Source: Chryseobacterium aureum
Lineage (GTDB): Bacteria > Bacteroidota > Bacteroidia > Flavobacteriales > Weeksellaceae
DNA: 64,000 bases
Assembly (NCBI RefSeq): GCF_003971235.1
Contig: NZ_CP034661.1
Coordinates: 2,604,001-2,668,000, forward strand
Direction of reading: 5' to 3'
Shown here: positions 35,478 through 44,127 of the stretch, piece by piece
How the letters are laid out: every line of letters starts with the position of its first letter
Position numbering within the stretch: the stretch's first letter is position 1
Translations under genes and position numbers: made by a program
The notes under the pieces: generated by a model
The model's database searches: none
Told to the model about the DNA's origin: nothing
Seen by the model: the letters and a program-made list of their open reading frames with translations, nothing else

Positions 35478-35681
35478 TTGATGAATTGATGAGAAAGCGT
35501 CCTAATTAATTTATTTACAACGACTTAAACCCTCATCAAAATCTCATCGTCTCATCAAACTTTAAAATAGTATTCTCATCAGCCTCTCATCAAAAATCAA
35601 GGATTAAAAATTTGATGAGGCCTTTGATGAGCTGTAAAGAATTGATATTAAAATCATTATCTATCAACTCATCATTTCATC
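35478..35681. repeat. Iteron-like cluster of CTCATCAA/TTGATGAG (candidate replication origin)
   Basis: Six exact copies of CTCATCAA or its complement TTGATGAG lie at 35486-35493, 35532-35539, 35551-35558, 35586-35593, 35612-35619 and 35624-35631. Near copies are at 35478-35484, 35543-35548, 35575-35581, 35668-35674 and 35678-35684. Both orientations occur. The cluster fills the 263-bp gap between the helicase and primase genes of the element, the place expected for an origin recognised by an element-encoded initiator. Confidence 0.65.
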
Positions 35682-36902
35682 AAATTTTTGTAGAATAAAA
35701 TTTCTTTCCACTGTAAAGTACCTTCCTATCTTATTTTGTTGATAAAAACTTCCGCTGTAATCGATATCATATTTGATGTAAGCCAATGAATTGTTCTGAG
35801 GTTCCAGTTTCCAGTTTTCCTTAAACAGTTTCCGGACATCGTTGACCGTCCAATACTGTTTACTAAACATTTTCCCAAGCATATTGAAAATATCCTGGGG
35901 AATACAGTGTATTTCGCTGCCTTCTGTATTTTCAAAAAACTCATATAAAAGTTCAATAATTTTGGATTCCAGCTTATTATTGTTTTTCCAAACCAATTTC
36001 TGAAGGGCCTTGGTTCTGATCTGGGAATCTTTAAACCACATTCTTGATTCCTTACGGCTGTGAAAAGGTCTTTGAATCAAATACCGAAGGAAAAAAGGAA
36101 TCTCCTTATTTAAATTATCCAAAAATTCAGTGTTCTCGCTTTTGATTGATTTTACTTTGATAATCCAAAATCGGATCTCATTTTCATCAATCTGAATGAA
36201 ATTATCCTCATTATTGGAACAGAGAATGAATTTGCCAAAGAATTCTACTTCCTCACGATCTTTCCCTTTTGCCTCCTTCTTATCTTTATCTGTTGTCGAA
36301 AGATATTTTAAACGTTCAGTAATCTCTTTTTTGTCAAAGAATACTTCGTCAATAGCGACAATGAGCATCGAAGTCCAGTCCGAATTAAACTGGCTGCTGA
36401 AAGAATCTCCTTTAATATAGGTCATATTTAATCCGAAGATGGATTTAAGCCACTTAATGAAAGTAGATTTTCCGGTAGATCTTTCTTTGCTTACCAAACA
36501 AAGTATTGGAAGTATCTGGGTTGGATACTGAAGCAAGATCTTAATATAATCCAGTCCTAATTCCAGCTGCTCTCCGAATATATGTTCCATAAATCTAAGT
36601 GAGAATTGAATTCTGTTTTCTAAAGCTTTAGAACTTATACTTTCATCGATTGGCTGATAAGGAATTTCATTATAAATATTATAAAACCCATCAATGATCT
36701 GCTCATAATTCAGATGCGATGGAATACAGCAGAAACCATCATACTTTGGAATTTTCGAAAAGTAGATTTTTCCATGGTCGCTAATAATGGTCTCTCGATT
36801 CCAACGAACTAATATTGAAATCTTGTCACCGGAAATCAAGGGTTTTTCAATGGTCTTATAGTAGGTCGTACCTACTCGGAGGTAGGGAATTTTTTCGCTC
36901 AT
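35664..36902 (-). CDS. VapE-like primase-associated helicase (DUF5906-type P-loop ATPase)
   Basis: 412 residues. Walker A is SKERSTGKST (about 138-147), Walker B MLIVAIDEVFF (D185, E186), and FILCSNNEDNFI serves as sensor-1, the arrangement of superfamily 3/VapE-type helicases in phages and mobile elements. The C-terminal ~100 residues form a winged-helix-like tail (FNMLGKMFSKQYWTVNDVRKLF). With the Toprim primase it would replicate the excised element. The gene's 3' end overlaps the last of the iteron-like repeats. Confidence 0.82.
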   Translation of the reverse strand: MSEKIPYLRVGTTYYKTIEKPLISGDKISILVRWNRETIISDHGKIYFSKIPKYDGFCCIPSHLNYEQIIDGFYNIYNEIPYQPIDESISSKALENRIQFSLRFMEHIFGEQLELGLDYIKILLQYPTQILPILCLVSKERSTGKSTFIKWLKSIFGLNMTYIKGDSFSSQFNSDWTSMLIVAIDEVFFDKKEITERLKYLSTTDKDKKEAKGKDREEVEFFGKFILCSNNEDNFIQIDENEIRFWIIKVKSIKSENTEFLDNLNKEIPFFLRYLIQRPFHSRKESRMWFKDSQIRTKALQKLVWKNNNKLESKIIELLYEFFENTEGSEIHCIPQDIFNMLGKMFSKQYWTVNDVRKLFKENWKLEPQNNSLAYIKYDIDYSGSFYQQNKIGRYFTVERNFILQKFDEMMS

Positions 36903-36962
36903 ATTTTAAAGTTTTAATACCATACAGGAAGAAGAAAATATTTAGATAAATAAGCTTACTAT

Positions 36963-37241
36963 TTATCTTCGATACTTAAGCGATTTAACTTCGTTTAAAG
37001 CATTCATAAGATCAAAATGGTTAACTCTGTAGAATCTTCCAATTTGTTCCGCTTTAATATTACCTTTTAAAATATGCGAGCGAACAGTTTGATAATCAAG
37101 TTTGAGAATTTCTGAACATTCTTTGATAGAATACAGTTTCTTTTTCAACTCAATTTCAGGTTCTTTTTTTAGAGAATAGAGTAAGTCTTTAACTTCCTCT
37201 AATTCGTCGAGAATTGTTTGAAATGGATTTGTTGTCTGCAT
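36963..37241 (-). CDS. Excisionase-type helix-turn-helix DNA-binding protein
   Basis: 92 residues. The C-terminal half is a MerR-like HTH_17 domain: KLYSIKECSEILKLDYQTVRSHILKGNIKAEQIGRFYRVN (quoted in part as SIKECSEILKLDYQTVR). Proteins of this size and type act as excisionases or copy-control activators in Bacteroidota elements. It stands 60 bp ahead of the helicase gene on the same strand and downstream of the integrase region, which fits either role. Confidence 0.8.
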   Translation of the reverse strand: MQTTNPFQTILDELEEVKDLLYSLKKEPEIELKKKLYSIKECSEILKLDYQTVRSHILKGNIKAEQIGRFYRVNHFDLMNALNEVKSLKYRR

Positions 37242-37319
37242 AATCTGTCGTATTTATTTGCAGACAAAATTGTATAATTCGAATAATTAATGATGCAATT
37301 TTACTCAATTGCGTAAAGT

Positions 37320-38054
37320 TTAATTCCTGATATTAAATAACTTATATAATTCCTGATATATACTTTCTTCAAAATCATTTGGTTTCACAGTTACTGCTCT
37401 TGAAAATGTTCCTTTGTCAAAATTCGTATTGTATTCATTTTCCATCGCCTCAATAACAGTAGTGTCTTGAAAATCAGGATTAATAATATGATTATCCTTT
37501 AAAAGACGGTGAATTCTTATGAATGAAGATTTCTGATCTACAAGCAGATTATTATTTTCATCAATGAATTTTTTGCCTTTCAGAAAAGCAATAAAAATTT
37601 TAGAGCTGTTTTCACCAATCATAATATCCGATAAGCGCATATCTCTTTTGGTTTTGCTCTCTAAAGCAAAATATAGAAAAAGTGTAGTTTCGGCACCACT
37701 TAAAAAATTACTATGTAACTTCATTAGATTACTTGAACTTATCAAACTGGTGGATTCTTTTTTATATTGATTTAAGCAGTATTGGATCTTCTCTTCAAAA
37801 TTGTGATTTCTTGACGTATCAATGTCTTTAAAGTGAAAACTGAAGAAGTTGTCCAGCTTTTCATATTCAATTAAAAACTCATTCTTCATCTTTTCATTAA
37901 GAATAAGTTGAGAAGATTTCTGTTTAGCTATTTCAACTCTTTTTTCTAACAGCTTTTGAATTTTTTCTCCTTTTAACCAATAGTATATGATCATAGGATA
38001 TCCTACAAATTCTTCCCAAAAGTACCAACGCCCGTACAGCTTTTTTTGATCCAT
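37320..38054 (-). CDS. Unknown protein between integrase and excisionase genes
   Basis: 244 residues, helical and charged (KKLYGRWYFWEEFVGYPM start). The C-terminal third (IFIAFLKGKKFIDENNNLLV ... SSFIRIHRLLKDNHII) looks like a winged-helix region, as in RteC-like regulators of Bacteroides elements, but I cannot confirm membership. It starts 15 bp after the integrase stop, so it is probably co-transcribed with it. A regulatory role in excision or transfer is inference. Confidence 0.55.
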   Translation of the reverse strand: MDQKKLYGRWYFWEEFVGYPMIIYYWLKGEKIQKLLEKRVEIAKQKSSQLILNEKMKNEFLIEYEKLDNFFSFHFKDIDTSRNHNFEEKIQYCLNQYKKESTSLISSSNLMKLHSNFLSGAETTLFLYFALESKTKRDMRLSDIMIGENSSKIFIAFLKGKKFIDENNNLLVDQKSSFIRIHRLLKDNHIINPDFQDTTVIEAMENEYNTNFDKGTFSRAVTVKPNDFEESIYQELYKLFNIRN

Positions 38055-38069
38055 AATCTAAAGTGGTGA

Positions 38070-39311
38070 TTATTTAAAAACTTCATTCATGTAATTGATT
38101 TTGTCTTCTTCACTTGGTCTATAGTAAGCATTAAAAACTTCTAAACTTGTATGACCTGTATAACTCATAATTACTTTATCCGGAACCCGCTTGTTCTTCA
38201 TTATAGTAATGAAGCTTCTCCTTGCAGTATGTGAGGAAATTCTTGTCCAAAATTCAGCTTTTTGATCTACTAACTCATCACCGTATTTCATAGTTTTCTT
38301 TATTTCATCAGTAAATTCTAACTTTTTAAACACCTCTTTAATGTATTCATTCATCTTCTGATTGGTAATACTAGGCAGATTATAATCATACTTTTCAAGT
38401 ATTGATTTAGAAATACTGTTTAAAGGAATTGCTAAGTTTTTAGATTTACTTTTTAAATCAATCACTCGGATAAAATTACCATCAACATCACTTCTTGAAA
38501 TCGTACTGTAATTGCCAAACCTCATTCCTGTAGTACAACCAAAAACAAAAAGGTCACGTACCTTTTCCAATCTTTTGTTTTCACTGAGATTATAATTATA
38601 GATGAATTCAACTTGATCATAATTTAAAGCTATTTCATCAGTTGTAAATTTAGCAGGTTTCTTGAAGGCAATAAAATTGTTATTGTAAGTATATTTTTTA
38701 TTTAAAGCCCAAAGGAGAAATGTCTTTAATAAACCAACATTTCTATGTAAAGTATTTGCAGAATGCTTTTTCTCTTCAATGCAATATTTCAAAAATTTAT
38801 TATAAAGTTTATCATCAAATTTTCCCAAATTGACCTTAACTTTACAATTTCTTTCAAACTCTTCAAGTAATGTCTTGTTGCATTTGTATCGCTTTAAAGT
38901 TGAATTTGAAATCGAATTTCCAGTGTAATCGTTTTCCTTCTCATCTAAAAACTCCTGGTATATTCTAAAGAAATCACTTTTAACAGTAATTTTTTTGAAT
39001 TTTTCATCAAATCTTTGTTTAAGAATATCAACAGTAAGTTCTTCATTTATATTCTTATAGCGATTTACAATCTCAGTAAAATAACTGCTATATCGATCTA
39101 ACTGCATTTTGACACTTCGATGAATTTCTGCCCTCTTAGTTCTTCCGTTTAAGTCATTAGGTTGCCTACCTTCAAAATCCCATTCGCTTGGTTTTATTTT
39201 CTCACCTGTAGAGTATATGAAGTTTTTATTTTCGCTGTTAAAAAACGAACGGAAATAAATTAAAGTTTCTTTTGTACCATTAGGTTGCTTGAGTTTGAAA
39301 GTATAATTCAT
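38070..39311 (-). CDS. int: Tyrosine-type site-specific integrase of the island
   Basis: 413 residues in three parts: arm-binding N-terminal domain (about 1-105), SAM-like core-binding domain (about 110-215), and the catalytic domain with R264 (TTGMRFGNY), K288/K290, H361-x-x-R364 (HTARRSF), H387 (YTGHTS) and a Tyr nucleophile (Y396 or Y397, NAYYRPSEED). It belongs to the Bacteroidota phage_int_SAM_5-type integrases. It lies 130 bp from attR and presumably recombines the ssrA 3' end. No truncation is seen. Confidence 0.93.
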   Translation of the reverse strand: MNYTFKLKQPNGTKETLIYFRSFFNSENKNFIYSTGEKIKPSEWDFEGRQPNDLNGRTKRAEIHRSVKMQLDRYSSYFTEIVNRYKNINEELTVDILKQRFDEKFKKITVKSDFFRIYQEFLDEKENDYTGNSISNSTLKRYKCNKTLLEEFERNCKVKVNLGKFDDKLYNKFLKYCIEEKKHSANTLHRNVGLLKTFLLWALNKKYTYNNNFIAFKKPAKFTTDEIALNYDQVEFIYNYNLSENKRLEKVRDLFVFGCTTGMRFGNYSTISRSDVDGNFIRVIDLKSKSKNLAIPLNSISKSILEKYDYNLPSITNQKMNEYIKEVFKKLEFTDEIKKTMKYGDELVDQKAEFWTRISSHTARRSFITIMKNKRVPDKVIMSYTGHTSLEVFNAYYRPSEEDKINYMNEVFK

Positions 39312-39315
39312 CAGG

Positions 39316-39332
39316 TGCCAGTTTAGGTGCTA
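39316..39332 (+). repeat. 17-bp end-proximal direct repeat, right copy (candidate integrase arm site)
   Basis: TGCCAGTTTAGGTGCTA, one mismatch from the copy at 10731-10747, same orientation. It sits 4 bp upstream of the integrase start codon, so integrase binding here could also repress its own gene. Confidence 0.5.
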
Positions 39333-39441
39333 CTTGTTCTATATTTAAACATAAAAACTAAGTATATTAGTTTATACAAATATAGCCAAAATACTGATAA
39401 ATAAAACACTTACGTACTTTGAATTATATTAAAACATAATA

Positions 39442-39465
39442 GGTTCGAAAACCTCCAACTCCACT
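39442..39465 (+). other. attR: right boundary of the island
   Basis: Copy of the ssrA 3' end (GGTTCGAA-AA-CCTCCAACTCCACT in sense), differing from attL at two central bases (AA versus TC within the T-loop region). Directly after it lies the displaced native ssrA terminator. Confidence 0.88.
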
Positions 39466-39494
39466 AAAACCACTGGAAAGCCGGTGGTTTTTCT
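39466..39494 (+). terminator. Displaced native ssrA terminator
   Basis: AAAACCACTGG and CCGGTGGTTTT form a stem of about 11 bp (one T-G pair) with loop AAAG and a T-run. It follows attR directly, exactly where a terminator would follow tmRNA before integration. Confidence 0.8.
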
Positions 39495-39868
39495 ATTGTA
39501 CAATACCTTGATCTTCTCCTGTTCTCAAGAGATGTAACGTTATCTATATTATATAGAGAGAACAATTGTCTTGAAAAGAAAAATAAAATTCTTTACGAAT
39601 TACAGAAAATATACCTTATAATAATAACACTATGAAACATTTAATCTAGTTTTTCACCTGCATTTATTATAGCAAAGCTTGAAATAATTAAGTCGTGATG
39701 CTATTTCTTTCGATTTCTCTTTCAGTGTTTTCAGATTTGTTTTTATATTCATCCGCAGACAGTAAATATAACCATCTGAAAACTAAAAGACTAAAGCAAA
39801 ACATTCCAAAATGAAAGCTTCCGGTCCACAAAAAAGTCTAAAAAAATGTTTTATCGTAAAGAATTTTA
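39495..39868. other. Intergenic region between attR and acpP
   Basis: About 370 bp with no clear gene on the plus strand. It contains one short minus-strand ORF (39688-39831, listed separately) and the acpP promoter at its right end. Confidence 0.5.
39688..39831 (-). CDS. Possible small single-span membrane protein
   Basis: 47 codons from a TTG (38 from the ATG at 39804). The translation has a hydrophobic segment (MFCFSLLVFRWLYLLSA) followed by a charged tail (DEYKNKSENTEREIERN), a composition typical of real small membrane proteins. There is no -7 box I can point to and no homologue I recognise, so it may be chance. Confidence 0.3.
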   Translation of the reverse strand: MWTGSFHFGMFCFSLLVFRWLYLLSADEYKNKSENTEREIERNSITT

Positions 39869-39876
39869 TATATTTG
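39869..39876 (+). promoter_or_regulatory. acpP promoter -7 box
   Basis: TATATTTG, a perfect match to TAnnTTTG, 31 bp upstream of the acpP ATG. Confidence 0.7.
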
Positions 39877-39907
39877 CACCATCTAACAATTAAAAAAATA
39901 ATTTACT

Positions 39908-40147
39908 ATGTCAGACATTGCATCAAGAGTAAAAGCTATCATCGCTGATAAGCTTGACGTTGAAGAAACAGAAGTAACTCCTGAAGCTAGCTTCACTAAC
40001 GATTTAGGAGCTGATTCACTAGATACAGTTGAGTTAATCATGGAATTTGAAAAAGAATTTAACATTCAGATCCCTGATGACCAAGCTGAAAAAATTACTA
40101 CTGTAGGACACGCTATCGCTTACATCGAAGAAGTAGTAAATAAATAA
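39908..40147 (+). CDS. acpP: Acyl carrier protein
   Basis: 79 residues, acidic, with the 4'-phosphopantetheine site Ser37 in [12 protein letters not shown]. It carries growing acyl chains in fatty-acid synthesis. The start [16 protein letters not shown] is the standard ACP start. It lies 34 bp before fabF, the usual acpP-fabF operon. Confidence 0.97.
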   Translation: MSDIASRVKAIIADKLDVEETEVTPEASFTNDLGADSLDTVELIMEFEKEFNIQIPDDQAEKITTVGHAIAYIEEVVNK

Positions 40148-40181
40148 TATTCTTCAACAAAAAAGAAATTAAACAAAGTTT

Positions 40182-41426
40182 ATGGAATTAAAAAGAGTAG
40201 TTGTAACCGGATTTGGAGCAATAACGCCAATAGGAAATAATGCAAAAGAATACTGGGAAAATCTTGTGAAAGGTGAGAGCGGTGCCGCTCCGATTACTCT
40301 TTTTGATGCCACAAACTTTAAAACAAAGTTCGCTTGCGAAGTAAAAAATTTCGATCCATTACAGCATTTCGATAAGAAAGAAGCTAAAAAAATGGATAGA
40401 AATACCCAGTTGGGACTTGTTGCAGCTAAAGAAGCAGTAGCACATTCCGGAATTATTGAAGACAATGTAGATAAAAACAGAGTTGGAGTAATCTGGGGTT
40501 CAGGAATCGGAGGTTTAGAGACTTTTGAAACCGAAGTGTTAGGATGGGCCAATACGGAAATTCCGAGATTCAACCCGTTCTTTATCCCAAAAATGATTGC
40601 GGATATCACACCGGGGCATATCTCTATTGAATATGGTTTCCACGGACCAAACTATACTACTGTATCTGCGTGTGCATCTTCAGCAAACGCTATAATTGAT
40701 TCCAAAATGCTGATCCAGTTAGGAAAAGCAGACGTAATTGTGTGCGGAGGCTCTGAAGCAGCCGTTACAGCAAGTGGTGTCGGTGGATTTAATGCAATGA
40801 TGGCACTTTCTACAAGAAATGATGATCCTAAAACAGCTTCAAGACCTTTTGACAAAGACAGAGATGGATTTGTACTAGGTGAAGGTGCAGGATGTATTAT
40901 TCTTGAAGAATATGAGCACGCGGTAAAACGTGGTGCTACAATTTATGCAGAATTATTAGGAGGAGGTTTAAGTGCTGATGCACATCACATGACCGCTCCA
41001 CACCCTGAAGGCCTTGGCGCTTATCTGGTAATGAAGAGCTGCCTGGAAGATGCAGGTTTAACTGCTGATGAAGTAGATCATATCAATATGCATGGTACAT
41101 CTACTCCATTAGGAGACATCGCAGAATCCAATGCCATCTCAAGATTATTAGGCGAGCACGCTTATGACATTCAGATTAATTCTACAAAATCAATGACAGG
41201 CCACCTTTTAGGAGCTGCCGGTGTTATTGAAGCTATTGCTGCATTGGAAACTATTATTCATGGTACTGTTCCTCCTACCATCAACCATTTTACTGATGAT
41301 GAAAATATTGACAGCAGACTAAACTTTACGTTTAACACAGCTGTGAAGAAAGATGTAAAAGTAGCCATGAGCAATACTTTTGGATTTGGCGGGCATAACG
41401 CTTGCGTTCTATTTAAGAAAATCTAA
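40182..41426 (+). CDS. fabF: Beta-ketoacyl-ACP synthase II
   Basis: 414 residues with the thiolase-fold catalytic set Cys164 (VSACASSA), His304 (MHGTSTPLGD) and His341 (MTGHLLGAAG), and the closing GFGGHNA motif. It condenses malonyl-ACP with acyl-ACP in fatty-acid elongation. Full length for FabF; follows acpP and precedes rnc. Confidence 0.97.
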   Translation: MELKRVVVTGFGAITPIGNNAKEYWENLVKGESGAAPITLFDATNFKTKFACEVKNFDPLQHFDKKEAKKMDRNTQLGLVAAKEAVAHSGIIEDNVDKNRVGVIWGSGIGGLETFETEVLGWANTEIPRFNPFFIPKMIADITPGHISIEYGFHGPNYTTVSACASSANAIIDSKMLIQLGKADVIVCGGSEAAVTASGVGGFNAMMALSTRNDDPKTASRPFDKDRDGFVLGEGAGCIILEEYEHAVKRGATIYAELLGGGLSADAHHMTAPHPEGLGAYLVMKSCLEDAGLTADEVDHINMHGTSTPLGDIAESNAISRLLGEHAYDIQINSTKSMTGHLLGAAGVIEAIAALETIIHGTVPPTINHFTDDENIDSRLNFTFNTAVKKDVKVAMSNTFGFGGHNACVLFKKI

Positions 41427-41435
41427 ATTCAATGA

Positions 41436-42200
41436 ATGGAGTTACAGAAATACTTTTCTAAATTCCTTCTCAAAAAAAGAAAAAGACAGCTAACGGAGAG
41501 AGACTATTTTCTCAGTACCGAACTTAAAAAAGTATTGGGTACTGAGGTACAGAATATTGCTCTTTACCGCGAGGCTTTTTCTTTGAAAAATTCTTCTAAA
41601 AATCAAGACAGCAATTACGAGAGACTTGAATTTTTGGGAGATTCTGTTTTGGGTACAATTATTTCTTGTCATCTGTTCCAGACCTACCCTCAGGCAAATG
41701 AAGGCTATCTGACACAGATGAAATCTAAGATTGTTAATAGGAAAAACCTCAATAAACTAGGAGAAGATCTCAAACTTACCAGCCTTTTGCAAAAGCAAAA
41801 CAGTTCTTCGGCTTTGGGTGAGAATATCTCCGGAAATTTATTTGAAGCCTTAATTGGTGCTGTTTATCTGGACTTCCATTATGATGCCTGTAAAAGGATT
41901 ATTTTGGAAAAGCTGCTGACCCCTTCCGAAATCAACAAGCTTGAAAATAAAATTGTAAGCTATAAAGGCCTCCTGCTCGAATGGAGCCAGAAGAAGAAAG
42001 TCAACATAAAATACGAAACCTGCGAAGAAATACAAGCTAATAAATCGGTAGTATTCAGGTGCCATGTATGGCTGGGAGAAGAAAAGATTGCCAATGCAAC
42101 GGAAACTTCCAAGAAGAAAGCAGAGGAAAAAGCAGCACAGAGAGCGTTTTATATTTTAAACAAAAAAGAAAATATACTTGGAAATTCAAAAACTTTATGA
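41436..42200 (+). CDS. rnc: Ribonuclease III
   Basis: 254 residues. The RNase III signature ERLEFLGDSVL lies at 63-73 (metal ligands E65/D69 type), a second catalytic segment at GNLFEALIGAVYLD, and a C-terminal double-stranded-RNA-binding domain (about 165-235, SYKGLLLEWSQKK to KKAEEKAAQRAF). It processes rRNA and other duplex RNA. It starts 9 bp after fabF. Slightly extended N-terminus compared with E. coli. Confidence 0.95.
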   Translation: MELQKYFSKFLLKKRKRQLTERDYFLSTELKKVLGTEVQNIALYREAFSLKNSSKNQDSNYERLEFLGDSVLGTIISCHLFQTYPQANEGYLTQMKSKIVNRKNLNKLGEDLKLTSLLQKQNSSSALGENISGNLFEALIGAVYLDFHYDACKRIILEKLLTPSEINKLENKIVSYKGLLLEWSQKKKVNIKYETCEEIQANKSVVFRCHVWLGEEKIANATETSKKKAEEKAAQRAFYILNKKENILGNSKTL

Positions 42201-42651
42201 TCTTGATGATATAGAATTTGAAGATATTGCCATAGGATTGGTAAGATTAGCCAAAGATATACCTGCTCATGAGTTTTTCTACAAAATAAATCAGACCAAC
42301 AACCTCAGTTTTTCAAGAAAGAAAGATCTTGTCTTTCATGGGGGGTATTATGATTATTTTTTTCCAAGATATGAAGCCTACCACAAGTTTACAAAGACTT
42401 GTTTTACCTTCATTTCCAATAGATCTTCTGAAAGTAAGCAAAAAAAAATTCAGACAGAACTCTTTACAGAAGAAGAAAACATTAAATTTTTATTAAATAA
42501 TCAGGTAGATGTGGAATATATTCTGCATAGTTCGGAACAGTTTCCTGATTTTTCCGTAATTTTGCTCCCTGAAAATCTTGTTTTTCCAATTCAAGATTAT
42601 ACACTGAGTTCTGAAGAGGAACTTTATCAAATTATCCAGTATTATGAATAA
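42178..42651 (+). CDS. IPExxxVDY-family protein
   Basis: 157 residues, acidic. The family is known in Bacteroidota between rnc and pyk and is named for a C-terminal motif; here the related VDVEYILHSSEQFPDFSVILLPEN is seen. Function unknown. The start is a TTG at 42178 that overlaps rnc by 23 bp; no in-frame ATG lies near enough to keep the conserved LYDLDDIEFEDIAIGLV segment, so the TTG is preferred. It overlaps pyk by 8 bp. Confidence 0.8.
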   Translation: MEIQKLYDLDDIEFEDIAIGLVRLAKDIPAHEFFYKINQTNNLSFSRKKDLVFHGGYYDYFFPRYEAYHKFTKTCFTFISNRSSESKQKKIQTELFTEEENIKFLLNNQVDVEYILHSSEQFPDFSVILLPENLVFPIQDYTLSSEEELYQIIQYYE

Positions 42652-44089
42652 GTATTTAAAGAAGACAAAAATTATTGCAACACTAGGACCAGCTTCATCA
42701 TCGAAGGAGGTAATGTTAGATCTAATGAAAGCGGGTGTTGATATTTTCAGAATAAATTTTTCCCATGCAGATTACGACTTAGTTCGAAAAAATATTGAAA
42801 TAATTAGAGAGCTCAACAGCGAGTATGGTTATTCAGTAGGAATCCTGGGAGATCTTCAAGGACCTAAACTGAGAGTGGGTGTTGTAAAAGAAGGATCTTA
42901 CCTGAATCCAGGTGATATTCTTACTTTTACCAATGAAAAGATGGAAGGAGATTCCACGAAGGTGTACATGACCTACCAACAGTTTCCACAAGACGTAAAA
43001 GTAGGAGAAAGAATCCTCATCGACGATGGAAAGCTGATGCTGGAAGTTATTGAAACCAATCAAATAGATACTGTAAAAGCAAAAACGATTCAGGGAGGAC
43101 CGTTAAGTTCTAAAAAAGGAGTTAATCTGCCTAATACTAACGTATCTCTTCCTGCATTGACTGAAAAAGATATTCAGGATGCTAATTTCATGCTTGACAT
43201 GGAGGTAGATTGGATTGCACTTTCTTTTGTACGCCACGCACAGGATATCATTGACCTGAAAGAATTAATCGCAAGCCACCCGAACGGAAAATTCAAAACG
43301 CCGATTATTGCGAAAATTGAAAAACCTGAAGGCGTTAAAAACATTGAAGAAATCCTTCTTGAATGTGACGGATTAATGGTTGCCCGTGGAGACCTGGGAG
43401 TAGAAGTTCCTATGGAGGAAGTTCCTGCGATCCAGAAAAATCTGGTAGAAAAAGCAAGGTTCTATTCTAAACCGGTAATTATTGCGACCCAGATGATGGA
43501 AACCATGATCAACAGCTTAACCCCAACAAGAGCGGAAGTAAATGACGTTGCCAACTCTGTATTGGATGGAGCGGATGCAGTAATGCTTTCCGGAGAAACT
43601 TCTGTAGGAAGATATCCGGTGCAGGTTGTGGAAAACATGGCTAAAATTGTAAAAAATATCGAAACGACTCATTTCTACCAGCATAAAAATGAGCCTATCG
43701 AAAAGGATTATAACTGTATCGACGAAAGATTCATTACCAACAGGGTTTGTCTTGCAGCAGTAAGAATTGCTAAAACAACCAATGTTTCTGCTATTGTAAC
43801 CCTTACCCATTCCGGTTATACCGCTTTCCAGCTTGCAGCGCACAGACCCAACTCTCATATCATTGTATACAGTGGCAACAGAAGAGTAATTACAATGCTG
43901 AACCTTTTATGGGGTGTTCATGCCTATTATTATGATATGAAAAAATCTACTGATGAAACAATCATCCAGGTCAATATGCTGACCCATAACTACGGTTATA
44001 TTGAGTCCGGAGATTTTGTAATCAACATCAATGCTACTCCATCCTACGAAGGAGGAAAAACGAATACGCTGAGATTGACTACAGTATAA
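42644..44089 (+). CDS. pyk: Pyruvate kinase
   Basis: 481 residues. The N-terminal KTKIIATLGPASS, the active-site segment IIAKIEKPEGV (Lys223-type) and MVARGDLGVEVP, and ATQMMETM are textbook pyruvate-kinase motifs. It converts phosphoenolpyruvate and ADP to pyruvate and ATP. Last gene of the acpP-fabF-rnc-pyk cluster; a strong terminator follows. Confidence 0.97.
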   Translation: MNKYLKKTKIIATLGPASSSKEVMLDLMKAGVDIFRINFSHADYDLVRKNIEIIRELNSEYGYSVGILGDLQGPKLRVGVVKEGSYLNPGDILTFTNEKMEGDSTKVYMTYQQFPQDVKVGERILIDDGKLMLEVIETNQIDTVKAKTIQGGPLSSKKGVNLPNTNVSLPALTEKDIQDANFMLDMEVDWIALSFVRHAQDIIDLKELIASHPNGKFKTPIIAKIEKPEGVKNIEEILLECDGLMVARGDLGVEVPMEEVPAIQKNLVEKARFYSKPVIIATQMMETMINSLTPTRAEVNDVANSVLDGADAVMLSGETSVGRYPVQVVENMAKIVKNIETTHFYQHKNEPIEKDYNCIDERFITNRVCLAAVRIAKTTNVSAIVTLTHSGYTAFQLAAHRPNSHIIVYSGNRRVITMLNLLWGVHAYYYDMKKSTDETIIQVNMLTHNYGYIESGDFVININATPSYEGGKTNTLRLTTV

Positions 44090-44127
44090 GCAATAAGCAA
44101 TAAGCAAAGTTACTTTTGTCAAACATA

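Larger units (their letters stand above)
10684..39465. mobile_element. Integrative mobilizable element inserted in ssrA (~28.8 kb)
   Basis: The element is bounded by a direct repeat of the tmRNA 3' end (attL 10662-10685, attR 39442-39465). A tyrosine integrase gene (38070-39311) lies next to attR, with an excisionase-like HTH gene nearby. It encodes a relaxase with accessory proteins (32159-34375), a primase and a VapE-like helicase, but no type IV secretion or TraG/VirD4-like genes, so it is an IME rather than a full conjugative element. Cargo: IetAS-like locus, HNH and GNAT genes, RHS toxin/immunity locus. Two insertion sequences sit inside. Confidence 0.88.

Noticed and set aside
35478..35681. 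CRISPR array
   Set aside because: Repeats are only 8 bp, irregularly spaced and in both orientations; no cas genes occur.
10684..39465. Prophage
   Set aside because: Integrase, primase and helicase occur in phages too, but there are no capsid, terminase, tail or lysis genes, while a relaxase module is present.
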